Shown here: positions 16,164 to 23,839 of the stretch, piece after piece | How the letters are laid out: the number at the start of each line of letters is the position of its first letter | Position numbering within the stretch: the first letter of the stretch is position 1 | NCBI GenBank assembly: GCA_027490195.1 | Contig: JAIXYN010000034.1 | Span: forward strand, 1 to 38,322 | From: Verrucomicrobiaceae bacterium | GTDB taxonomy: Bacteria; Verrucomicrobiota; Verrucomicrobiia; Verrucomicrobiales; Verrucomicrobiaceae | Reading direction: 5' to 3' | Length of the DNA stretch: 38,322 bases | Made by a program: the position numbers and the translations under genes | Notes under the pieces: generated by a model | Databases searched by the model: none | What the model was told of the DNA's origin: nothing | Seen by the model: the letters and a program-made list of their open reading frames with translations, nothing else

Positions 16164-16886
16164 ATGAATCCATTGTACAAAAACACGCTCTATCCGCTCT
16201 CGCTGCTGGGCCTGGCCGCGATCCTGGCCGCATGCATGCGCCATGAGGAACCTCCTGCAGACGATCACGTCATTTCGGCTGAGGAGCGGGCGCGGCTCAC
16301 GCCAGACGAGGTGCTCCAGCAGTTCAAAGAGGGGAATCAGAGATTTCACAGCGGCCATGTGACCCGGCGAAACCACAGCGAGCAGGTGAGGAAGTCCGCC
16401 CCCGGCCAGTTTCCCAAGGCCATGGTGCTGAGCTGCCTCGACAGCCGCGTGCCGGTGGAGGACGTCTTTGACCAGGGCATCGGCGATGTCTTCGTGGGCC
16501 GCGTAGCTGGAAATTTCGTGAACGAAGATTTGCTCGGCAGCATGGAGTTTGCCTGCAAGGTGGCAGGTGCCAAAATGATCCTGGTCATGGGCCACCAGCA
16601 TTGCGGCGCGATCCGCGGTGCCATCGATGATGTGAAACTCGGACACCTCACTTCCTTGCTACAAAACATCAAACCGGCCGTGGCCAAGAGCCAGGATTTC
16701 CCAGGTGAAAAAACCTCGGCCAACCCGCTCTTCGTGAAACGGGTGGCTGAAAACAACGTGCGGCTGGCCCTCGCTAAAATCCGCGCAGAAAGCCCCATCC
16801 TCAAAGAAATGGAGGACAAAGGCGAGATCAAGATCGTGGGTGCCTTCTACCGCCTCACGGACGGCACGCTGGAGTTCATCGAGTGA
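16164..16886 (+). CDS. beta-carbonic anhydrase with lipoprotein signal
   Basis: Interconverts carbon dioxide and bicarbonate. The 240-residue product has all beta-class zinc ligands: Cys91-x-Asp93-Ser-Arg95 (CLDSRVP) and His144-x-x-Cys147 (HQHCGAI). The N-terminus is a lipoprotein signal, with hydrophobic LSLLGLAAILAAC ending at Cys24, so the enzyme should be anchored outside the cytoplasm, unlike most beta-type enzymes. It follows the SbtB gene by 90 bp on the same strand. A periplasmic enzyme could make bicarbonate from carbon dioxide for SbtA, or trap carbon dioxide that leaks out. The placement is seen in the sequence; the physiological role is inference. Confidence 0.93.
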   Translation: MNPLYKNTLYPLSLLGLAAILAACMRHEEPPADDHVISAEERARLTPDEVLQQFKEGNQRFHSGHVTRRNHSEQVRKSAPGQFPKAMVLSCLDSRVPVEDVFDQGIGDVFVGRVAGNFVNEDLLGSMEFACKVAGAKMILVMGHQHCGAIRGAIDDVKLGHLTSLLQNIKPAVAKSQDFPGEKTSANPLFVKRVAENNVRLALAKIRAESPILKEMEDKGEIKIVGAFYRLTDGTLEFIE

Positions 16887-17025
16887 AATGGTACCTCAAA
16901 GGTGTGGCTCCATGTTTGTCACCAAAGGAAGAGCTGATACATCCGATAGAGCACGCCGATCCCGTGGCGGCTTATGGACATGCGCGGAAGCACTACCGGA
17001 GGAGGCTTGCCATGACTGATTGGGG

Positions 17026-20000
17026 TCAAGACCGTCGGCGCCGGCGCGTCAACGCCAGAAGTCCAGCCATGAGCAGCAGGGCACGCGAGGGTTCTGGCAC
17101 AACGACGATGGCGATGCTGCCATTGATATTGAAGGCGCTGATGTCCCAGGCGAAGCCGGTGCCGGAGATGTCGGGCAGGTCGAGGCCGGTGGCTTCATCG
17201 CCATTGCCGAAGAGCTGACTGATGAACGTGAAGCGGCTGGCGAAGGTGGGGGCGCTGAGCAGGCCGGTCCAGTCGAGCAAATTGAAGACCTCCGTCGTGG
17301 TGGGCACGAGGGTGGCGGGGCCGACGGTGAGATTGGCGTTGAAGGTGAGGGTGTTGGTGCCAGTGCCGACGATGTTGAGTCGGTCGGATGTGCCGCCGGG
17401 GCTGATGCCGAGAAAAACGCTACTGCCAGACTGGAACTGGATACTGCCGGAGCCGCTGACGGGGATGAAGTTGAGCGTGCCGTAGCTGCCTTCCGCAGTG
17501 GTATCTCCCGCGTGGACGATGGAGCCGCTGGCGGCGGTGAAGCTGCTGCCGCGAACGCTTCCAGTGCCAAAGAGAGTGGCGGTATTGGCGATGGTGACGG
17601 CACCGGAGCCGGTTTGTCCAGTGCCGCTGCTGCCTACCTGGAGGGCACCGGCGCTCACTGTGGTGATGCCGTCGTAGCTATTGGCAGCGGTCAAGGCGAG
17701 CGTGCCTGCACCTGACTTGGTGATGCCCGCGTTGGCTCCGCTATTGGTGATGGTGCCGGAGACGAGAACATCCGTGGTGGCATTCGTGCTGTCGTTGATG
17801 GCGAAGGTGCGGTTGGCACCGTTGAGGTCGAGACTGGCGGAGATTGTGGTGGTGGCGTTGTGGAAAGTGGCCGCGCCGGTGTTGTAGGTGACGCCGCCGC
17901 CGAGCTTCAAGACGCCGCCGCCGGTGGAGTCGATGATCTGACTGGCGGAGTTGGCGACGGTGGAAGAGTTCCCGCTGAGTGTCAGCGTGGTGATGGCATC
18001 GCTGCGGCCTGCGATGTCGAGCGTGGAAACTCCGCCGAGGCGCTGATCGAGCGTGAGTGGTGTGTCTGGCAGGGTGTTGTTTGCGCCAAGCTTGAGCGTG
18101 CCCACGTTGATGGTGGTGGTGCCGTTGTAGGTATTGGCGGCGGAGATGACGAGCGTGCCGGTGCCTGATTTGGTGAGGCCAGCGGCGGTGGCACCGCTGT
18201 TGCTGATGGTGCCACTGATGACGAGTTCCTCGGTGAGAGTGGTGTTGTCATTCACGGTGAAGGTGCGGCTGGCGTTGTTGAGGTCGAGATTGGCGGAGAT
18301 GGTGGCCTGGCCGTTTTCAAAGCCGACGGAGCCTGCGTTGTAAGTGGAATTGCCACTGAGACGGAGGATGCCGCCGGTGGGCGTGTCGATGACGCTAGCG
18401 GCGTTGCCTGCCACGGTGGTGGTAGCGGCACCGAGGGTGAGTGAGGTGATGGTTTCCGCCAGCCCATTGAGCTGGAAGGTGCCTTTGTTGATGGTGACGA
18501 TTTCGGCGTTCGGGATGACCTCGGAAGCTCCGAGCTTGAGCGTGCCGTCGTTGATGGTGACCGTGCCGGTGAAGTCGTTGGTCGTGTTATTCAGAGTTAA
18601 GGTGCCTGCGCCATCTTTGAGCACCTGATCGACAGGATTGGTGCCGCCGGAGCCGATTCTTCCAGAAGCGATGTGGTCACCATCGCCACCGAAAGTGATG
18701 TCGCGCCCCGTACCGCCTGCGGTGATGGCACTGACGGTGAGTTGCGCGCCTGCGTCTGCCTGGATGCGGGTATCGCCACCGAGGTCGATGGTTCCGGTCC
18801 AGGCATTGACCCCATTGAGAATGCGCAGTGCACCCGTGGTGCTGACACCGCTGCCATTGAGGAGCAGGGACTCGCCCGTGACGGTGAGGCCACCGCTGAC
18901 TTCCAGCACATCGCCGCTGTTCACCGTGGTACCGCCCACTGTGCTACCGAGAGCATTGGCGTGCTGGATGCGCACGATGCCATCCGCCACGGCAAAGACG
19001 TCGGCGAAGGTGTTGTTTCCGATGAGCACGAGGCGCCCGACGCCGTTTTTGGTGAAGGTGCCGACAGCGCCGGTGTTTTGAATGATGGAGGACACGGTGA
19101 GATCGGCGTCCAGTCCGCCGGTATCATCCACGCCCCAGATGCGGGTGCCGTTGATGTCGATGGTGCCACCCGTGATGAAGGAGGGCTGGGAGTTGACGTT
19201 GTCATTGGAGACCAGGCTGCCCGTTTGAGTGAGGGTGGTCCCGGCGGCGAGGGTGATGATGGCGGCGGAAGTCTGCAGCGTGTTGGTCCCTGAGCCAAAG
19301 GTGATCGCCCCCATGGTCTGCGCTGTTTGATTGATCTCAGCCGTGCCATTGATGACGGTGAGCGAGGCGGTGCCGAGGCTGCCAGTCGAGGTGGTGCGCA
19401 GCGTGCCGCCAACGCCATTGACTGTGGTGGCTCCCGTGTAAGTGCCAGCGCCGGAGAGCGTGAGCACGCTGGTGCCGGTGTAGCTGAGGGCATCCGCTCC
19501 GGTGCCCGGGCCATCCGTGATGGGGCCAGTGATGTCCACCGCCGCATTGCCATTGATGGTCTGCGTGCGGCCCTGGTTGAGTTCACCAAGCACCAGGCCA
19601 CCGAGCACGAGTTTGTTGCCGGTGCCCGCGTCGTTGACCGTGGTGGTGTTTGAACCGCTGAAGGTGACCGTGCCAAAAGTGAGCGTCCGGCTTGTGCCAT
19701 TCAGCGTGAGGACGCGGCTGCCGCCGATGCTGGCAGTGCCATTGGCAAAACTGAGGCTGCGGGTGCCGCCGAACGCCAGATTCCCACCGATCACGACGGC
19801 GTTGGCTGAGGCGACGGTGATGTCTGCGGCGCTGGTGTTGTCGATGGTGCCTGCCGTGAGAGTCAGCGTGCCAGCGCCGATGGCGGAGGCATGATTCACA
19901 TTCAGCCGACCCGCCGTGAGTGTGACGGAGCTGGTGGTGCTGGAGCCTGCGAGCGTGAGCGTGCCCGCTGCATTGTTCAGGGTGGTAGTGCCGGTGTAGG

Positions 20001-22494
20001 TATTGCTGCTGCCGAGTGTGAGCGTGGAAGTGCCGGTGTAGCTCAAGCTGTCCGCGCCGGTGCCAGTCCCATCGGTTACTGCACCGGTGATCTGGATGGC
20101 GGCGGTGCCTGTGAAAGTCTGTGAGCGAGCCTGATTGTTTTCCGCCAGCACCACGCCACTGAGCACTAGCTTGTTTCCGCTGCCACCTTCATTTACGGTC
20201 AACGTGATGGCATTGGTGATGGAGAGGGTGCCAAAAGCGAGCGTCTTGCCGGTGCCGTTGAGCGTGATCGTGCGGCCGCCGTTGGCAATGGTGGTGCCGT
20301 TGGCAAAGCTCAGATCATTCGTTCCACCAAAGGTGAAATTGCCGCCCAATGTCACCGCATTCGCCGTGCTGAGCAAAAGAGGCGAGCCGCTGCTGTTATC
20401 GATGATCGTGCCCGTGCCAATGGAGAAGGCACTGGTGCCGATAGCCGAGCTGGTGCCGCCGCTGCCCGCGTTATTCAGGTGCAAAGTGCCCGTCGTGAGC
20501 GTGGTGGCACCGCTGTAGGTATTCGCACCGGACAGCACCCAGGTGCCCGTGCCCGTCTTGGTCACCGCCAGAGTGCCAGTGGTGCCATTCGTATTCTGGA
20601 TCACGCCGGAGATGGTGTTGAGGTCCGCATTGCTTCCGCTCAGCGTCAGCAAACGTGCAGCAGTGACGCCTGCCACGGCCACATTGAAAGCGGGTGCATC
20701 CAGCACCAAAGCGCCCGTGCCATTGTTTGCGATGCCTCCACTCGGGCTGTGAGCCGCCGTGCTGGTGCCGAGCTGAAAGGTGCGGTCTGAGCTATCCCCA
20801 CTGCCGGTGTATTCCAGCGTGCCCGTGCGGAACTGCGTGCCCATCTGGATCGGCACGCCCGCCGTTCCCTGGCCCAGGGAGCTGTTCTGGCCGTAATCCG
20901 CCATCTTGGTTACCATCGTGACATTCACCGCGAGACTCGTCTGCCCAGTGTAGCTGCTATTCGTGGCCGTCAGCGCCAGTGTGCCGTCTCCAATCTTCGT
21001 CAGCCCACCCGTGCCACTGATGGCACCACTGATGATGGCATCCACGGCTACTGCGGCGGCATTGTTGATCTCCACCGTGCGCACTGCCGAACCTAGATCG
21101 ATGAGGTTCTGGAAATCCACCGTGTGAGTCGCGGAATTCGCTCCGAGGAATAAAGAAGATCCGTTGGGCACAAAGCTGCCCGTCGCCCATGTCACTGTGG
21201 CTCCAGTACCGCCCAGATTCACCACGCGATCCGCATTGTAGGCCGCAAAGCCACCCCCGGCCGTCCACTGCACCTGATCGACACCCGTGCCGAGAGCGCG
21301 GGTGAAATCGCCCGTGCCCAGACCCGCGATGCCATTCCCATTGATCCGCAGATTACTCGTGCCGCCCGTCGTGCCTACGCCGCCTGGCAGTGCATTCGCA
21401 TGATTCAGCAGCAGCACGCCGCCATTTGCAAATGTCTGGCCGGTATAAGTGCTCGCCGCCGTCAGGCTCAACGTGCCACCTCCATTTTTCGTCAAGGCAC
21501 CCGTGCCTGCACTGTTGCCGATGCCGCCGCTCATCACCGCATCGATCAGCGCATTTGTCGTTCCATTTCCATCGTTCACCGTAACCGTTCGCGTACCGCC
21601 ATTCAGATCCACCGGATTTTGAAAATCGACCGTGTGCGTGGAGTCCTGAGTATCGGCGCCATTGCCGTAGCCCAAGATCAAAGCGCTGTTGGTGGGCACA
21701 AAGCCGCCCGCATTCCACATCACCGTGGCACTGCTGCCGCCGAGGTTCACCACGCGGTTCGCATCAAAGGCTGCAAAACCACCTGACCCGGTCCACTGCA
21801 CCTGATCCGCGCCCGTGCCCAGGCTGCGGGTGAAATCACCCGCGCCCAGTCCTAGCAGGCCGCCGGCAAATGTCAGCCCGCTTGTCCCCCCCGTGGTGCC
21901 GATACCGCCGGGCAGCGCATTTGCGTTGTTCAGCACAACTGCCGCCGTGCCACCTAGCGTCGTCACGCCGGTGTAAGTATTCGCAGCCGCCAGCGTCAGC
22001 CTCGCCCCGCCTGCTGTCGTCAGGCCAAAGCCGCCGCCGCCATCACTCACCACACCGTTGATCGTCAGGTTATGCGTCTTGTCCCCGTTATTGTTCACCG
22101 TGATCGTGCGCGTGCCATTGAGCAACAGATCCAGAGAGATCTGGTCATTGATCGTGATGTTAAAGGCCGAACTCGCCGCCGCCGTAGTGGTGATGTTTCC
22201 GCCCAAGGTGATTCGATTTCCGCTCAGCGTGAAGGCGGACACATTGGGGTTCAGGTTGTTTGTGAAGTCGATGCCGCCCACCAGCGAATTTGCCGCCAGA
22301 TTATTCACCGCTGCCAGCCGAGTGCTGCCGCCAAATTGCAGGATGTCCCCCGCAGTGAAAGCCACTCCCGTCCAGTTTGCCGCCGTGGACCAGTTATCAT
22401 CTGCCCCACCGCCATTCCAGATCAGGGTGGCCCCGTGAGCTTGGACTGCAAAGATCAAAAAACACAATAAGCTACGCAGACATTGCTTAGGCAT
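17026..22494 (-). CDS. giant autotransporter-repeat surface protein with PEP-CTERM tail
   Basis: An 1822-residue exported protein. It has a signal peptide (to about residue 21, AHG-ATL), then LIWNGGGADDNWSTAANWTG, typical of autotransporter-associated beta-strand repeat proteins. Many repeats of the form GLTKSGTGTLVISAANTYNG and TTTINVGTLKLGA follow, predicting a long beta-helix. Three larger modules are each present twice: about 173-340 and 349-500; about 658-835 and 836-1020; about 1311-1457 and 1460-1607. The end is a PEP-CTERM sorting signal: VPEPS at 1799-1803, a hydrophobic stretch, then TRRRRRS. There is no outer-membrane beta-barrel, so it is not a true autotransporter; exosortase-type sorting is expected but no exosortase is in the window. 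Adhesion or surface-coat roles are plausible. It is convergent with the carbonic anhydrase gene. Confidence 0.93.
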   Translation of the reverse strand: MPKQCLRSLLCFLIFAVQAHGATLIWNGGGADDNWSTAANWTGVAFTAGDILQFGGSTRLAAVNNLAANSLVGGIDFTNNLNPNVSAFTLSGNRITLGGNITTTAAASSAFNITINDQISLDLLLNGTRTITVNNNGDKTHNLTINGVVSDGGGGFGLTTAGGARLTLAAANTYTGVTTLGGTAAVVLNNANALPGGIGTTGGTSGLTFAGGLLGLGAGDFTRSLGTGADQVQWTGSGGFAAFDANRVVNLGGSSATVMWNAGGFVPTNSALILGYGNGADTQDSTHTVDFQNPVDLNGGTRTVTVNDGNGTTNALIDAVMSGGIGNSAGTGALTKNGGGTLSLTAASTYTGQTFANGGVLLLNHANALPGGVGTTGGTSNLRINGNGIAGLGTGDFTRALGTGVDQVQWTAGGGFAAYNADRVVNLGGTGATVTWATGSFVPNGSSLFLGANSATHTVDFQNLIDLGSAVRTVEINNAAAVAVDAIISGAISGTGGLTKIGDGTLALTATNSSYTGQTSLAVNVTMVTKMADYGQNSSLGQGTAGVPIQMGTQFRTGTLEYTGSGDSSDRTFQLGTSTAAHSPSGGIANNGTGALVLDAPAFNVAVAGVTAARLLTLSGSNADLNTISGVIQNTNGTTGTLAVTKTGTGTWVLSGANTYSGATTLTTGTLHLNNAGSGGTSSAIGTSAFSIGTGTIIDNSSGSPLLLSTANAVTLGGNFTFGGTNDLSFANGTTIANGGRTITLNGTGKTLAFGTLSITNAITLTVNEGGSGNKLVLSGVVLAENNQARSQTFTGTAAIQITGAVTDGTGTGADSLSYTGTSTLTLGSSNTYTGTTTLNNAAGTLTLAGSSTTSSVTLTAGRLNVNHASAIGAGTLTLTAGTIDNTSAADITVASANAVVIGGNLAFGGTRSLSFANGTASIGGSRVLTLNGTSRTLTFGTVTFSGSNTTTVNDAGTGNKLVLGGLVLGELNQGRTQTINGNAAVDITGPITDGPGTGADALSYTGTSVLTLSGAGTYTGATTVNGVGGTLRTTSTGSLGTASLTVINGTAEINQTAQTMGAITFGSGTNTLQTSAAIITLAAGTTLTQTGSLVSNDNVNSQPSFITGGTIDINGTRIWGVDDTGGLDADLTVSSIIQNTGAVGTFTKNGVGRLVLIGNNTFADVFAVADGIVRIQHANALGSTVGGTTVNSGDVLEVSGGLTVTGESLLLNGSGVSTTGALRILNGVNAWTGTIDLGGDTRIQADAGAQLTVSAITAGGTGRDITFGGDGDHIASGRIGSGGTNPVDQVLKDGAGTLTLNNTTNDFTGTVTINDGTLKLGASEVIPNAEIVTINKGTFQLNGLAETITSLTLGAATTTVAGNAASVIDTPTGGILRLSGNSTYNAGSVGFENGQATISANLDLNNASRTFTVNDNTTLTEELVISGTISNSGATAAGLTKSGTGTLVISAANTYNGTTTINVGTLKLGANNTLPDTPLTLDQRLGGVSTLDIAGRSDAITTLTLSGNSSTVANSASQIIDSTGGGVLKLGGGVTYNTGAATFHNATTTISASLDLNGANRTFAINDSTNATTDVLVSGTITNSGANAGITKSGAGTLALTAANSYDGITTVSAGALQVGSSGTGQTGSGAVTIANTATLFGTGSVRGSSFTAASGSIVHAGDTTAEGSYGTLNFIPVSGSGSIQFQSGSSVFLGISPGGTSDRLNIVGTGTNTLTFNANLTVGPATLVPTTTEVFNLLDWTGLLSAPTFASRFTFISQLFGNGDEATGLDLPDISGTGFAWDISAFNINGSIAIVVVPEPSRALLLMAGLLALTRRRRRS

Positions 22495-22764
22495 GAATGG
22501 GAGATGAATCTAGCGGTTGGTTGAACTCCACAGAGGCACTGATGGAGGTGGTTGGCTGAACAAAACGCAAAATAGGCCCCTCTTTTGCCACGATCCCTCA
22601 AGTATTTTAACTTTGAGGCTAGCGGGCTGGGGGTGCGTCCTAGCGCGATTTTGGTCATGCCACAGTGATTTCGCTAGTTCTAGAGCCTGTGATTAATTTT
22701 AAAAAGTGATGCAAATCATTGAGGCTCCAAGCGACAAGCTTGGGATGGAACCTGCGCCCTAATC

Positions 22765-22797
22765 AAGTGCCATTCATGCCAGGTATGAATGGCACTT
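22765..22797. terminator. strong 13-bp hairpin, possible terminator or repeat end
   Basis: AAGTGCCATTCAT (22765-22777) and its exact reverse complement (22785-22797) are separated by seven bases. No T-run follows on either strand, so an intrinsic terminator is not clearly supported. A related AGTGCCATTCATG also occurs singly near 10051, which suggests a dispersed-repeat origin. Confidence 0.45.
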
Positions 22798-23133
22798 CAG
22801 TCAGCTTGAATCTTCAGTTGCTTAGCCGCTGCAAGCGGTATGCGTGGTTTTGTTTCAAACTCTGCGCCTTTGCAGTCTTGGCCAATGCTGAGTCATGAGG
22901 TTGGAAATGAAAAGTTTGTGCAGCAAGTCTCTGCATGATGCCTGGGATCTTAACGGCAATCTGGCGCGTCGAATTGGTGATGCCTTGCATCGTGTAACCT
23001 TTTGTGGAAGACCAGTCTGTCGTCGCTTGAGTCGTGTGCATCTGGGGGCTCCGGTGTGTTTTTGCCTTCGTAATCAAAAACTACCACGCCTCCGCACCGG
23101 CTCAAGCGCACCCTGGTGTGAGAAATGCAGGAT

Positions 23134-23249
23134 AAGATCGGGAAGTAAACCTAGCGCCCTCGTAACACATCAAGCTCACTAGCAGCGCCCTCACGGACCT
23201 CCGCCGCGTACCCGTTGCTCCCTGATGTCCACCCTTAATGAAGTGGCAT
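23134..23249 (-). repeat. dispersed repeat family R1, copy B
   Basis: The inverted, ungapped copy of 242-357, 116 bp and about 90 percent identical by eye. A short fragment of its end (CGGGAAGTAAACCT) also appears at about 13753-13766, upstream of the second DUF1501 gene, so the family has at least three traces in the window. Confidence 0.85.
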
Positions 23250-23306
23250 CAAAGTCATGCTAAAGAGAGCGCGGCGGATCATCAGCAGGCTGGCACCGGC
23301 AGAAAA

Positions 23307-23729
23307 TTACCGCTGTACATTCAGCAACTGCATCAGACGATAGCCACCCCAGAGGAGGGCGGGAAAGCTGACGACGAAGAGTGAAAAGAGGAGCCCGAGG
23401 CTAAAGAGGCCCGGGGTGAAGCGGGGGCTGACGGCGTGGCGAATGAGGCGCAGCGGCACATCCACCAGCCAGCCGCCTGTGTAGCACACGTTGGCCAGCA
23501 CGGGCGCGATCATCAGCGCAAGAGGCTCTACGGCATCTTCACCGGGCTTGAGCCCGCCCGCGCTTTCGATGCAGGTGATGAAGATGCCGAGCGCCAGCAA
23601 TCCGACGCTGCCGATGAAAAGATTGAACGGAATGCGCCGCAGTTCCCACCAGCCAATCACGCGCCGTGTCGTGACGGGCTCCTCGGGTGCCGTGAACAAC
23701 CACTGCATGGTATGGCGGATTCGTTTCAT
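23307..23729 (-). CDS. small membrane protein of unknown function
   Basis: A 140-residue protein with a charged N-terminus, WWELRRIPFNLFIGSVGLLA and two or three membrane segments (about 34-54, possibly 70-92, and about 106-130). I do not recognise a characterised family; similar WWE-RR-P-NL proteins are, as I recall, common in Verrucomicrobia. It is the only gene in the window with a strong Shine-Dalgarno sequence: AAGGAG seven bases before the ATG. That same AAGGAG lies in the end of a decayed mini-ORF whose stop overlaps this start (TCATGA). It was therefore probably once translated in an operon behind the phage-like genes. A holin-like role is possible but unsupported. Confidence 0.8.
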   Translation of the reverse strand: MKRIRHTMQWLFTAPEEPVTTRRVIGWWELRRIPFNLFIGSVGLLALGIFITCIESAGGLKPGEDAVEPLALMIAPVLANVCYTGGWLVDVPLRLIRHAVSPRFTPGLFSLGLLFSLFVVSFPALLWGGYRLMQLLNVQR

Positions 23730-23824
23730 GACACACTCCTTTTCAGCACGATGATCTCCGGCCCTCTTTCGCCGACCACTTATGGCTTGTCAACCTGCAC
23801 ACCCCCATCCGCACGACCTGCCAT
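23726..23824 (-). pseudogene. decayed mini-ORF repeating the tape-measure GGxVxxxKPxxVGExGPE motif
   Basis: Reading minus from the ATG at 23824 gives MAGRADGGVQVDKP, then a TAA, then VVGERGPEIIVLKRSVS and a TGA. This matches the C-terminal motif of the neighbouring gene (GGPVQAGKPYLVGEKGPEI). The TAA stands where that copy has a tyrosine codon (KPY), so a single base change would explain the break. It begins 15 bp after the stop of the tape-measure-like gene and its TGA overlaps the start of the membrane protein gene. An intact form would encode about 32 residues. It may be a duplicated fragment of the larger gene, or a small gene of its own that died by a nonsense mutation. Confidence 0.6.
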
Positions 23825-23839
23825 GCACCTTACTCGCAG

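Larger units (their letters stand above)
22495..23306. other. intergenic region with hairpin and dispersed repeat
   Basis: 812 bp upstream of the giant surface protein. It contains a strong hairpin at 22765-22797 and dispersed repeat R1 copy B at 23134-23249. In between, a minus-strand frame at 22814-23077 (87 codons) and an overlapping plus-strand frame are open. Neither resembles a known protein and neither has a ribosome-binding site, so they are not called as genes. The promoter of the surface protein should lie within 22500-22700; no clear box was recognised. Confidence 0.5.

Noticed and set aside
17020..22470. Many plus-strand frames opposite the giant surface protein
   Set aside because: They reflect the low-complexity Gly/Thr/Ser codons of the repeat protein read backwards.
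22814..23182. Overlapping 87- and 95-codon frames in the gap upstream of the surface protein
   Set aside because: No recognisable family, no ribosome-binding site, and the two compete on opposite strands; noted only in the gap entry.
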